From assembly GCF_005234135.1 (NCBI RefSeq), contig NZ_CP039965.1, positions 1 through 64,000 of the forward strand: a stretch of DNA of 64,000 nt, in the 5' to 3' direction. Numbering within the stretch: position 1 is the stretch's first letter; each line of letters begins with the position of its first letter. Below the pieces are notes generated by a model that was not told the DNA's origin, ran no database searches, and was given only the letters and a program-made list of their open reading frames with translations. The translations under genes were made by a program, and so were the position numbers. The stretch is from Pseudorhodobacter turbinis (lineage in GTDB: Bacteria > Pseudomonadota > Alphaproteobacteria > Rhodobacterales > Rhodobacteraceae). This document shows positions 8,043 to 16,715 of this stretch, in pieces.

Positions 8043-8233
8043 AGTCGTGATCCTTGTATTCAACGCCCTTCGGGCATCACTTCAACATCAAAGGCCACTG
8101 CAAAGGGCAGCGCGCCAAAATTCTATTTGGGTTTGTTATGGGGAATCGCGCGCGCCGTCAAGCGAACAAGGTAGGGAATGACACAGAATTAACGCGCTTA
8201 CCGCTGGTTGCCGTAAAAGCGGCATGTCCGAAA

Positions 8234-8266
8234 AAGCAAACGGCGCGCAGGTTTCCCCGCGCGCCG
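8234..8266 (-). terminator. Rho-independent terminator of lysK
   Basis: Leftward CGGCGCGC/GCGCGCCG stem with an AT-containing loop followed by TTTGCTTTTT, immediately beyond the lysK stop. Confidence 0.75.
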
Positions 8267-8289
8267 CTGTATTTAGTCGAAAGCGGGCT

Positions 8290-9870
8290 TTAGGCAACCA
8301 ATTCGCCCGCCAGACCCCGATCAATCAGCGCCAATGATTCGCTCACCCCGTAAAGGGCGATGAAGCCGCCAAAGCGCGGTCCTTCGGAGGCCCCCAACAG
8401 GACCTCGTAAAGCGCTTTGAACCAATCGCGCAGCGGCTCGAACCCGTGCTCTTTGCCGACGGCAAAGACCATGGATTGCAACGCCTCCGCATCCAGGCCG
8501 CCATCCCATACGGCCAATCGTGCGCGCAGGTCTTGCATTGCGGCACGCTCGGCGTCGTTTGGCAGGCGGAACACCCGCTTGGGCGCCACGAAATCCGCGA
8601 AATAGCGCACGGCATAACCTGCAGCCGCATCCAGATCGGGGTGGGATTCCGGGCTGGCATCGGGGGCGTAACGCTTGATGAACCCCCAAAGCCCCGCCGC
8701 ATCCTTGGCCGCCGAAACGCTTGCAAGGTTGAGCATCATTGAGAAGGGTACCACCATCCGGCTTTCGGGCGGATTGCCGGAGTGGATATGCCACACCGGA
8801 TTGTTCACCTGTTGATCCGGCGTTTGGCCCGGATAGGCGCGCAGCTGTTGGTGATATTCATCCATCGCGCGCGGGATCACATCAAAATGCATCCGCTTGG
8901 CGGTTTTCGGCTTTTGATACATAAAATAGGACAGGCTTTCGGTGCTGGCATAGGTCAGCCATTCATCGATCGTCAGCCCGTTGCCCTTGGATTTAGAGAT
9001 CTTCTGACCCTCTTCGTCCAAGAACAGCTCATAAGTCATGTGGTTCGGTTTCGCGCCGCCCAGCACCTTGCAAATCCCGTCATAGATCGGGGTGTTGGTG
9101 CTGTGATCCTTGCCGTACATCTCAAAATCCACGCCCAAGGCGGCCCAGCGTGCGCCGAAATCAGGCTTCCATTGCAGCTTAACATTGCCGCCCGTCACCG
9201 GAAGCGTCCATTCGCGGCCTGTCTCATCGTCAAAGGTGATGGTGTGGTTGACGCCGTCCACATGTTTCATCGGCACATAAAGTACACGGCCGGTTTCGGG
9301 GTGGATCGGCAAAAACGCGGAATACGTCTGCTGACGTTCCTCGCGCAGGCTGGCCAGCATGATCTTCATGATGCCGTCATAGCGTTCGGCACAAAGGCGC
9401 AGAACATCGTCGAACTGGCCGGATTTATAGAACTCTGCGGCGCTGATGAATTCATATTCGAACCCGAAGGTATCCAGAAAGCGGCGCAGCATGGCGTTAT
9501 TATGCGCACCAAAGCTTTCGTACTCACCATAAGGATCAGGCACCGAGGTCAGCGGCTTTTGCATATGCTCGCGCAGCATTTCCTGCTGCGGCATATTTTC
9601 GGGTACCTTGCGCATACCGTCCATATCGTCGGAAAAACAGATCAGACGGGTGGGGATATCCGAGATCACCTCAAAGGCGCGGCGGATCATCGTTGTGCGC
9701 GCCACCTCGCCAAAGGTGCCGATATGGGGCAGGCCGCTTGGGCCATAGCCGGTCTCAAACAGCACATAGCCCTTTTCGGGAGGCGCCTTCTCATAACGTT
9801 TGAGGATGGCGCGCGCCTCTTCAAAAGGCCAGGCTTTCGACTTCATCGCAGCATCGCGCAGGGCAGACAT
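8290..9870 (-). CDS. lysK: Lysyl-tRNA synthetase, class I
   Basis: About 526 residues, charging tRNA-Lys in the cytoplasm. This is the class I enzyme found in archaea and most alphaproteobacteria. It has the Rossmann-fold HIGH-type motif ([11 protein letters not shown], about residues 48-58) and the KMSKS-type loop KISKSKGNG near 290, with the expected C-terminal anticodon-binding helical region. I start at 9870 ([14 protein letters not shown]) because AGGATGAGG lies just upstream; the upstream ATGs overlap that site. It is a single-gene unit ending at a strong terminator. Confidence 0.95.
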   Translation of the reverse strand: MSALRDAAMKSKAWPFEEARAILKRYEKAPPEKGYVLFETGYGPSGLPHIGTFGEVARTTMIRRAFEVISDIPTRLICFSDDMDGMRKVPENMPQQEMLREHMQKPLTSVPDPYGEYESFGAHNNAMLRRFLDTFGFEYEFISAAEFYKSGQFDDVLRLCAERYDGIMKIMLASLREERQQTYSAFLPIHPETGRVLYVPMKHVDGVNHTITFDDETGREWTLPVTGGNVKLQWKPDFGARWAALGVDFEMYGKDHSTNTPIYDGICKVLGGAKPNHMTYELFLDEEGQKISKSKGNGLTIDEWLTYASTESLSYFMYQKPKTAKRMHFDVIPRAMDEYHQQLRAYPGQTPDQQVNNPVWHIHSGNPPESRMVVPFSMMLNLASVSAAKDAAGLWGFIKRYAPDASPESHPDLDAAAGYAVRYFADFVAPKRVFRLPNDAERAAMQDLRARLAVWDGGLDAEALQSMVFAVGKEHGFEPLRDWFKALYEVLLGASEGPRFGGFIALYGVSESLALIDRGLAGELVA

Positions 9871-9989
9871 ATGCCTCATCCTCATATTGGTTACAGGGCA
9901 ACATTACGTTACCGGACGGCCTCTCCTATTGCTCCGCCGCCTTGGGGTCAATAATCTGTGCCCAAATGACCCTATAAGGACACCTAAAA

Positions 9990-10412
9990 ATGACCAAGCT
10001 TCCCCCGTCCATGACCGCGCAGGATGCGCTTTTGGCTGTCATGGTCGCAGTCTCGGCCTCGGATGAAAACGTCCGTACGTCCGAATTGGTGGCCATTCAG
10101 CGCATCGTGAACCATCTGCCGGTCTTTGCGGACTATGATCCCGACCGGATTGAACAGGTCTCGCGAATCGTCTTTGATTTGTTCGAGGAAGAAGAGGGGC
10201 TGGACGCCTTTTTCGGCCTGCTGCGCGCAGCCCTGCCCGAAAAGCTGTATGAGACAGCCTATGCGCTGGCCTGTGATGTGGGGGCGGCCGATGGCGCGCT
10301 TTATGAGCAGGAACTGCAGTTTTTGCAGGAAATCCGGGACGAGCTGATGATCGACCGGCTGCATGCCGCCGCGATTGAACGCGGCGCACGTGCGCGGCAT
10401 ATGACCATCTGA
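9990..10412 (+). CDS. TerB-family (tellurite-resistance-like) protein
   Basis: A 140-residue all-helical acidic protein. The TerB signature appears twice: LLAVMVAVSASDENVRTSEL near the start and ALACDVGAADGALYEQELQF near the end. The family is named for tellurite resistance, but most members are of unknown role. This solitary copy, with no terC/terD neighbours, should not be read as evidence of tellurite resistance. A second TerB-like gene lies at 43405-43842. Confidence 0.85.
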   Translation: MTKLPPSMTAQDALLAVMVAVSASDENVRTSELVAIQRIVNHLPVFADYDPDRIEQVSRIVFDLFEEEEGLDAFFGLLRAALPEKLYETAYALACDVGAADGALYEQELQFLQEIRDELMIDRLHAAAIERGARARHMTI

Positions 10413-10423
10413 AGCCGCGGGCG

Positions 10424-11863
10424 TTAGGTGAATTTGGCCGCCCAATGCCGGATCAGATGCGCCTGCATATCGCGGGCGTTTCTGGTCCATTGCCTGCCGC
10501 CGGGGGGTTGTTCGCGTTCAGCCATAGACAGGGCATTGCGGCGGCGGGTATCGGCGCTGAATATTGCAAATGTCAGGCCCTGTCCCGATGGCGGGCGGAT
10601 ATAGCCCGCAAGCCCGGATACGAAATTCAGCGTCCCGGTTTTGGCAAGCACCCGCGTGGGGTGGTCTTTGACTTCCTTGCCTGTGGCATCGCGCAGCCCC
10701 TGTTCGCGTAACAGCCCCGGCAGCAACCCGCCGCGCGATCTTTGCAATGCGCCTGCCATATCGGCGGCGGTGATCCGGGAATCGCCGCTTAGGCCAGAGT
10801 GATCGACAAACTTGCAGCCGATGCCATGTTGGGCCGCCGCCCAAGCCTGCATCTGCGCGCCCGATTGGCGCAAGCCGGATGCGCCCGAAGCGGTCAGCCC
10901 CACGGCCTCAGCAGTAAGGTTGGTGGAATATTTGAGCATGGCCTGCGTCAGATCCGTCAGCGCGTCGCTGCGGGTTTCGGCCAGAACCACACCCGCGGGC
11001 AGGGCGGTGACAAAGCGCACTGCGGGCAGGCGCAGCCCGTGCGCATGCATCAAAGTGGCAAAAACCTCAGCGGTATAGGCCTCGGGGTGGCGGACGGGCA
11101 ACCAACGGCTGCCGTTTTTGCCCAAGGCGCTTTGCGCCACGGTCCAATGATCACGGTCCTGACCGCGCTTATAGGTGAACAAGGGGGATTTGCGCGCAAC
11201 AGCCGCCACATTCGACATGGAAACCGAGGGCACGTAGCGTTTGCCGCGTGCATCCATTGACAGGGCATAGCCCTTGCCGCCGCGCTGCCATTTGAAGTTG
11301 ACCCGATTGTAATTCAGGTTCAGCCCCGCAACCGCAGGGTTATAGCCGACATGGTCGGGCTGGTCGCGGTCAATCTCGTCAATATGGGGGATGCCACCGG
11401 CAAAGGCGAGATAGCGGCCCGTCACCTCTTTGATGCCGCGCGCGGCAAGGGTTTGGGCCAGATCGCCAAGACGGTCGGTATCAAGGCTGGGGTCGCCACT
11501 GCCCACAAGAATCAGATCGCCTTGCAATTGCCCGTTTTGCACTGGTCCGGTTGCCATAACACGGGTCGCGTAGCGATAATTGGGGCCAAGCCTGTCAAGC
11601 GCGTAAAGCGTGGTCATGGCTTTGGCGACGGATGCAGGTGGTTGGCCGCTGTTTTCGTTCATCGCCTCCAGCACTTTGCCGCTGGCGCTATCCATCACCA
11701 CAAAGCCGACTGTGCCGCCAAGACCTGCGGCGTGGACGATGGCCTCGGCCCCGCCCGCACCGGGTTTCATCGCAGGACGGGGGGAGTGGGAGGGTGCCTC
11801 GGCACAACCCGGAACGGCAGCGCTTGCCAGCAATCCCGCCAAAATCCAACGTCTTGAATGCAT
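10424..11863 (-). CDS. dacB: D-alanyl-D-alanine carboxypeptidase/endopeptidase (PBP4 type, peptidase S13)
   Basis: About 479 residues, exported: the N-terminus MHSRRWILAGLLASAAVPGC is a signal sequence that may end in a lipobox (C20). The three penicillin-binding motifs are visible: SVAK (78-81), STN in KYSTNLTAEAVG, and KTG in VLAKTGTLNFVSGL. Class C low-molecular-mass PBPs trim or open peptidoglycan cross-links in the periplasm. I start at 11863, which has GAGGG just upstream, rather than at the upstream ATG. It lies tail to tail with the TerB gene, about 10 bp apart. Confidence 0.92.
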   Translation of the reverse strand: MHSRRWILAGLLASAAVPGCAEAPSHSPRPAMKPGAGGAEAIVHAAGLGGTVGFVVMDSASGKVLEAMNENSGQPPASVAKAMTTLYALDRLGPNYRYATRVMATGPVQNGQLQGDLILVGSGDPSLDTDRLGDLAQTLAARGIKEVTGRYLAFAGGIPHIDEIDRDQPDHVGYNPAVAGLNLNYNRVNFKWQRGGKGYALSMDARGKRYVPSVSMSNVAAVARKSPLFTYKRGQDRDHWTVAQSALGKNGSRWLPVRHPEAYTAEVFATLMHAHGLRLPAVRFVTALPAGVVLAETRSDALTDLTQAMLKYSTNLTAEAVGLTASGASGLRQSGAQMQAWAAAQHGIGCKFVDHSGLSGDSRITAADMAGALQRSRGGLLPGLLREQGLRDATGKEVKDHPTRVLAKTGTLNFVSGLAGYIRPPSGQGLTFAIFSADTRRRNALSMAEREQPPGGRQWTRNARDMQAHLIRHWAAKFT

Positions 11864-11919
11864 GCCAACCCTCAAATGATAATCCGCAGCCTAGCCAGAT
11901 CCGGAATGGACGTCCAGTG

Positions 11920-12528
11920 CTACGGCTTTTTGCGCCAATCGCCCGCAGCCCGAATAGCGGTCGAGGACATATCTATCATCGGCATGTTAACAAAGCTCCA
12001 CCGGGGGAGGGGGGCATATGGCAAAAGCCGTGCTGCACTGTCGGGCAGACGGCTGTGCCAAAACACCTGAGCGGCCTTGGCACGGCGCGCGGGGCCGCGA
12101 CTTCCGGGGCGGGCCAGAACGCCAATCGGCACCATCGCTATGATGTCGCGCCAACGGTCCCATTGGTCGAACTGTATCAGGTTGTCCGCCCCCATCAGCC
12201 AGACAAACCGCACACCGGGATAGAGCGCGATCAGGGCCTCAAGCGTTTGGGCGGTGTAGCGCGTGCCCAGATGTGCCTCCACGTCGGTGACAATCACACG
12301 CGGGTCATGCAACACCTTGCGCGCCCGCGCCATCCGGTCTGCCAGCGGGGCAGGTTGGCGCGCCTTGAGCGGATTGCCGGGGCTGACCAGACACCAGACC
12401 CGATCCAGCCCGAAACGTTTGATCGCCTCCCGTGCCAAATGGGCATGGCCTGCATGGGCCGGATCAAACGACCCGCCCAAAATGCCGATGACCATACCTT
12501 TAGTCGCGATGGGAAAGCCCTGCCGCAT
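11920..12528 (-). CDS. nadD: Nicotinate-nucleotide adenylyltransferase
   Basis: About 202 residues; converts nicotinate mononucleotide to deamido-NAD in NAD synthesis. The nucleotidyltransferase motif [14 protein letters not shown] is near the N-terminus, and MSSTAIR (the ISSTxIR loop) near the C-terminus. I start at [15 protein letters not shown] (12528), with AAGGGG about 8 bases upstream; this short leader is common in related bacteria, and the longer frame to 12582 has no better site. It lies 56 bp upstream of dacB on the same strand, so co-transcription is possible. Confidence 0.92.
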   Translation of the reverse strand: MRQGFPIATKGMVIGILGGSFDPAHAGHAHLAREAIKRFGLDRVWCLVSPGNPLKARQPAPLADRMARARKVLHDPRVIVTDVEAHLGTRYTAQTLEALIALYPGVRFVWLMGADNLIQFDQWDRWRDIIAMVPIGVLARPGSRGPARRAKAAQVFWHSRLPDSAARLLPYAPLPRWSFVNMPMIDMSSTAIRAAGDWRKKP

Positions 12529-12707
12529 CCGGTGCCCCTTACCTTGCATGACCCGATTGCCAGCAGTTCGCGGCATTTTCAACCGGAATGCGTATCAGCG
12601 CCAGCGCAAGCCTGATTGCCCTTTCCCCGATTTCACACTAAAAGACCGCAAAATCATGCGCCGGCGGGTTGCCCAACCCAACGCCCAAAACGTTTAGGAA
12701 TATCATC

Positions 12708-14363
12708 ATGGCCAGCTATCAATACATCTACCACATGGACGGCGTGTCAAAGACCTATCCGGGTGGTAAGAAATGCTTTGAAAACATCCAGCTCAACTTC
12801 CTGCCGGGGGTAAAGATCGGTGTGGTCGGTGTGAACGGTGCGGGTAAGTCCACGCTGTTGAAAATCATGGCCGGCATCGACAAGGATTTCAAAGGTGAGG
12901 CATGGGCCGCCAAGGGAACGCGCGTGGGTTATCTTGCGCAGGAACCCTATCTTGACCCCGCGCTGACGGCCAAGGAAAACGTGATGCTTGGCGTTGCTGC
13001 CAAAACCGCCATTCTGGAGCGGTATAACGAACTGGCGATGAACTACTCGGACGAAACCGCAGATGAGATGGCCGCGTTGCAAGACCAGATCGACGCGCAA
13101 AACCTGTGGGAGCTGGAAGCAACTGTGGGTGTCGCGATGGACGCGCTGCGCTGCCCGCCTGATGATGCGGATGTTGAGGATCTGTCAGGCGGGGAACGTC
13201 GCCGGATTGCTTTGTGCAAGCTGCTCTTGGAAGAGCCGGACATGCTGCTGCTCGATGAGCCGACCAACCACCTTGACGCCGAATCCATCGCTTGGCTGCA
13301 AAAGCACTTGATGAACTACAAGGGTACGATCCTGATCGTGACCCACGACCGCTACTTCCTTGACAACATCACCAGCTGGATTCTGGAACTCGACCGTGGT
13401 CGGGGCATTCCGTATGAGGGCAATTATTCCGACTGGCTGGAACAAAAAGCCAAGCGGATGCAGCAAGAAGCCCGTGAGGATAAGACCAAGAAGAAAGCGC
13501 TGGAAAAAGAGCTGGAGTGGATCCGTTCCGGCACCAAGGCTCGTCAGTCCAAGGGCAAGGCGCGTCTGTCGCGCTATAACGAGATGGCAGGGCAAACCGT
13601 TATGGAACGCGCCACCACCGCGCAGATTGTTATCCCGAATGGCGAGCGTCTGGGCAATAAGGTGATTGAGGTTATCGGCCTGACGAAACATATGGGCGAC
13701 AAGCAGTTGATGGAGGATCTGACCTTCACGATCCCGCCGGGGGCGATTGTCGGCGTTATCGGGCCGAACGGCGCGGGCAAAACCACCTTGTTCCGCATGA
13801 TCACCGGGCAGGAACAACCCGATGAGGGCACGGTAACTTTGGGCGACACGGTGCAGCTTGCCTATGTCGACCAGTCCCGCGATGCGCTGGACCCGAATGC
13901 CACGGCTTGGGAGGAAATCTCGGGCGGGGCAGAGGTGATCCACCTTGGGGATATGGATGTGAACAGCCGTGTCTATGCGGGCTCGTTCAACTTCAAAGGC
14001 ACGGACCAGCAGAAAAAGGTCGGGCTTTTGTCGGGCGGTGAACGTAACCGCGTTCACATGGCAAAGCTTTTGCGGTCCGGCGGGAACGTGTTGCTCCTCG
14101 ATGAGCCGACAAACGATCTGGACGTGGAAACCCTGCAAGCGCTGGAGCAGGCCATCGAGGATTTCGCGGGCTGTGCGATCATCATCAGCCACGACCGTTT
14201 CTTCCTTGACCGTCTGTGTACGCATATTCTGGCCTTTGAAGGCGATGCGCATGTCGAATGGTTCGAGGGCAACTTCGAAGCCTATGAGCAAGACAAAATC
14301 CGCCGTCTTGGGCCGGATGCGCTGGAACCCAAGCGCGCCAAATACAAGCGGTTCGCACGCTAA
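12708..14363 (+). CDS. ettA: Energy-dependent translational throttle protein EttA (ABC-F)
   Basis: 551 residues, the usual EttA length. Two ABC ATPase domains are seen: GVNGAGKS (41-48) with LSGGERRRI and LLLDEPTNHLD, then IGPNGAGKTT with LSGGERNRV and LLLDEPTNDLD. The linker holds the charged tRNA-interaction region, and there is no transmembrane segment. ABC-F proteins of this kind bind the ribosomal E site and gate entry into elongation according to the ATP/ADP ratio. I start at MASYQYIYHM, with AGGA about 10 bases upstream. The gene is divergent from nadD. Confidence 0.95.
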   Translation: MASYQYIYHMDGVSKTYPGGKKCFENIQLNFLPGVKIGVVGVNGAGKSTLLKIMAGIDKDFKGEAWAAKGTRVGYLAQEPYLDPALTAKENVMLGVAAKTAILERYNELAMNYSDETADEMAALQDQIDAQNLWELEATVGVAMDALRCPPDDADVEDLSGGERRRIALCKLLLEEPDMLLLDEPTNHLDAESIAWLQKHLMNYKGTILIVTHDRYFLDNITSWILELDRGRGIPYEGNYSDWLEQKAKRMQQEAREDKTKKKALEKELEWIRSGTKARQSKGKARLSRYNEMAGQTVMERATTAQIVIPNGERLGNKVIEVIGLTKHMGDKQLMEDLTFTIPPGAIVGVIGPNGAGKTTLFRMITGQEQPDEGTVTLGDTVQLAYVDQSRDALDPNATAWEEISGGAEVIHLGDMDVNSRVYAGSFNFKGTDQQKKVGLLSGGERNRVHMAKLLRSGGNVLLLDEPTNDLDVETLQALEQAIEDFAGCAIIISHDRFFLDRLCTHILAFEGDAHVEWFEGNFEAYEQDKIRRLGPDALEPKRAKYKRFAR

Positions 14364-14371
14364 GGATAATT

Positions 14372-14400
14372 TGCCGGGGGTGGTTAGTCTCCCCCCGGCA
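14372..14400 (+). terminator. Hairpin after ettA
   Basis: TGCCGGGGG and CCCCCCGGCA form a stem of about 9 bp, 8 bp past the ettA stop, without a long T-run. Confidence 0.6.
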
Positions 14401-14851
14401 AGCCGCACCCTAAGCCGTTGGATGCATGACGTGTTTTCTGGGTGATTTGTGGCCAGAAAAAGGCTCTTTTTCATAAGCCCGAGCAGTAACTCTACGCATT
14501 TCTACCTGAGTCCAGGCGCTGGGCCAGTTGAAGAGAGCGGCACTGGGACCGCCCTAGATAATGCAATTTCCGGTGCTGTCCTGCACTGTGATAGGTGGAG
14601 GATGCCCGCCCTCACTACCCCGGCAAGGACGCAAGACGCGCAAGTATGTGCGCTGTTCTTGATCGTCCAAACAAAGGACGTGAATTAGCTGCCTTGATCT
14701 GTGTTCATTCCGTCTGCGTGCTGAACTTGTAGATCGCCCCATTCAACGCATCAGCGCAAGAGCCAGGCTTTACCGTGTTCGATATGCTCCTCGCCAAAAC
14801 CTTGGCTCGCCGCTTGTCAGCCGCGTATTCCTATGTAGTCTTGCGCGCTAA
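14401..14851. other. Left flank of the phage-head island, no recognisable gene
   Basis: About 450 bp between the ettA hairpin and the first capsid-like codons. I see no protein motif in any frame and no copy of the tRNA-Glu 3' end (TGGCAGTCCGTAGGGGAG), which would be expected at an intact far attachment site. It is probably decayed element DNA. Confidence 0.4.
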
Positions 14852-15332
14852 ACGCGGGCCGAGACACAGCAATCCGCAGGGCTTGCTGCATCTGATTTGC
14901 GCACGGCAGAAGATGCGGCGTTCGAGATCAAGGCATCGCGGGCGTATGCCCAGCGCTCGGGCCGCGATCCTGACGGCATATATCTTCCCCCAGACCTGCT
15001 CTTTTCGCGTAGCTTTGTGCGGCGCGAGATGAATGCTGGCAGCGAGGCGCAGGGTGGTGCCTTGGTGGCGACGCAGCTCCTGTCTGAAAACTTTGTGGAT
15101 GCTTTGGCAACAGGCTTGTGGCCTATGGAGCGGGCGTAACCCTTCTGCCGGGCTTGGTTGGGAATATCCGTATTCCTCGACTTGCCGGGGGCGCTGCGCA
15201 TGAATGGCTGCCCGAGGCGGGGGCGGCGTCCGATCAACAGGCAAACTTTGACACGATTGCCATGTCGCCCAAAACCATCGTGGTCAGCATTCCAATCACC
15301 CGGCGCTTGCTGCTGCAATCGGCGCCTGCCGT
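14852..15332 (+). pseudogene. HK97-type major capsid protein fragment, frameshifted and 3'-truncated
   Basis: From 14852 one frame encodes a capsid delta-domain-like segment (AAFEIKASRAYAQRSGRD), then GGALVATQLLSENFVDAL. At about 15105-15110 the reading moves to another frame, which continues NRLVAYGAGVTLLPGLVGNI, then AHEWLPEAG and MSPKTI, ending around RRLLLQSAPAV at about 15330. This is the well-known HK97-fold sequence (LVAT..L..NFVDALRN..V...GVT.LPGLVGN). One missing base after GATGCTTTG explains the shift. The C-terminal half of the capsid is absent, and the sequence runs directly into portal-like codons. It differs in sequence from the capsid domain at 16705-18492. Confidence 0.7.
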
Positions 15333-15392
15333 GGGAAGCTGCACAAGCGACAGCTTGAAGCCGCTGGCGGCGGTTATCGCTGGTCCGGGGCA

Positions 15393-16715
15393 ATGTCTTC
15401 GGCCAGTGCCAAAGGGGCTATCCATGGCGGCGCGGCTACGGTTTCAACCCGCGCCGCCCATTATGTTCTAAACAATCCGCACGGCTCCAAAATTGCCCAA
15501 ACCTTGCCGGATCAATTGATTGGCCACGGGATTAAGCCGATTGCCCAGGTTGAAAACGAACGGTTGCGCCGCAACCTGCACCGCGCCTTTGAGGCTTGGA
15601 CCGATAACGCAGATGCAAGCGGGCTTTGCGATTTTTACGCGATGCAGCACCAAGCCGCCCGCGATGTGATCGTGATGGGCGAGGCGCTTTTGATCTGGTC
15701 AATGGCGCCGGACGGGATGCCGCAGCTTAAACGGCTGCACCCTGAACAGCTTGACCGATCTTTCACCAAAACACTTTCCGCCACGAATTACGCTGTCCAA
15801 GGCGTAGAGTTTGACCGCACCACAGGTGCGCGCGTGGCGTATCATATCCGCTCGGAGACTGGTCATTGCACGAGCGGATACATGGCAGGCGACCGGGGTT
15901 TATTCCTTTCCCAGCGGTTGCCTGCCGCCTCTGTAATCCATATGGTCCGACCCCTTGTGCCGGGGCAGGTGCGCGGCCTGTCATGGTTTGCGCCGATCTT
16001 GCTAACCGCGCATGAGCTGGACCAACTGGCAGATGCCTTGCTTGTCCGCGCCAAGGTGGCGGCACTGCATGCGGGCTTTATCTATGACGCCGAGGGAACG
16101 GGCGGGGGCTACTCTGGCACCTCTGACGGCGACAGCCTGAATGTAAGCCTTGAACCGGGCACAATGTCGGTTATGCCGCCCAACAAGCGGGTAGAATTTT
16201 CCGCGCCACCCGATAGCGGGGATGGGCCAGCCCTTGCCGTCCATACCCTTCGATCCATGGCCGCAGGTGTAAACCTGACCTATGAGCAACTGACGGGCGA
16301 TTACAGCCAAGTTACCTATTCCAGCTTGCGCGCGTCCTTGCTTGAGTTTCGCCGCTTTTGCGAAGCGGTACAGCACCACACGATTGTTTTTCAGCTTTGC
16401 CGCCCTGTGTGGTCTGCCTTCATGCGCTGGCAGGTGATGCTTGGCAATGTATCGGCAACCGACTTCATGAACCCCGCGACAGGGCTGCAAACCGCCAAAT
16501 GGCTGCCCCCAAGCTGGCCTTGGGTAGATCCCCAAAAAGACGCCAACGCGGCAATCATGGAAATGGACGCCAACCTTCGCAGCCGCGCCGATATTATCGC
16601 AGAACGGGGCTATGACGTGGACGAAATTGACCGCCAAATCGCCGCAGATAAACGCCACGCCGAGCGGCTGAACCTCAACCCTGATAAGCCCAAGGATACA
16701 CCCGATGCCCCTTGA
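15393..16715 (+). CDS. Phage portal protein, lambda family, N-terminus truncated
   Basis: 440 residues from the first available ATG. The body matches lambda-type portals: RAAHYVLNNPHGSKIAQTLP, then GEALLIWSM, then the LEPGTM.VMPPNKRVEF region, then GVNLTYEQLTGDYSQVTYSSLRA. Portals form the dodecameric DNA channel at one capsid vertex. The same frame upstream of the ATG still reads GKLHKRQLEAAGGGYRWSGA, which looks like genuine portal N-terminal sequence, so the original gene began earlier and was cut at about 15330. No good ribosome site precedes 15393. The stop overlaps the next gene (16705). Confidence 0.8.
   Translation: MSSASAKGAIHGGAATVSTRAAHYVLNNPHGSKIAQTLPDQLIGHGIKPIAQVENERLRRNLHRAFEAWTDNADASGLCDFYAMQHQAARDVIVMGEALLIWSMAPDGMPQLKRLHPEQLDRSFTKTLSATNYAVQGVEFDRTTGARVAYHIRSETGHCTSGYMAGDRGLFLSQRLPAASVIHMVRPLVPGQVRGLSWFAPILLTAHELDQLADALLVRAKVAALHAGFIYDAEGTGGGYSGTSDGDSLNVSLEPGTMSVMPPNKRVEFSAPPDSGDGPALAVHTLRSMAAGVNLTYEQLTGDYSQVTYSSLRASLLEFRRFCEAVQHHTIVFQLCRPVWSAFMRWQVMLGNVSATDFMNPATGLQTAKWLPPSWPWVDPQKDANAAIMEMDANLRSRADIIAERGYDVDEIDRQIAADKRHAERLNLNPDKPKDTPDAP

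Noticed and set aside
8782..9954. 390-residue rightward ORF opposite lysK
   Set aside because: Antisense to the synthetase and rich in His/Arg, as expected of a shadow.
11632..12615. 327-residue rightward ORF opposite dacB and nadD
   Set aside because: Antisense across two real genes; no motif.
13185..14474. 429-residue leftward ORF opposite ettA
   Set aside because: Mirror of the ABC-F gene; no motif of its own and no ribosome site.
14401..14851. Left attachment-site repeat of tRNA-Glu
   Set aside because: I looked for TGGCAGTCCGTAGGGGAG or parts of it near the left end and found none; the att site seems lost.
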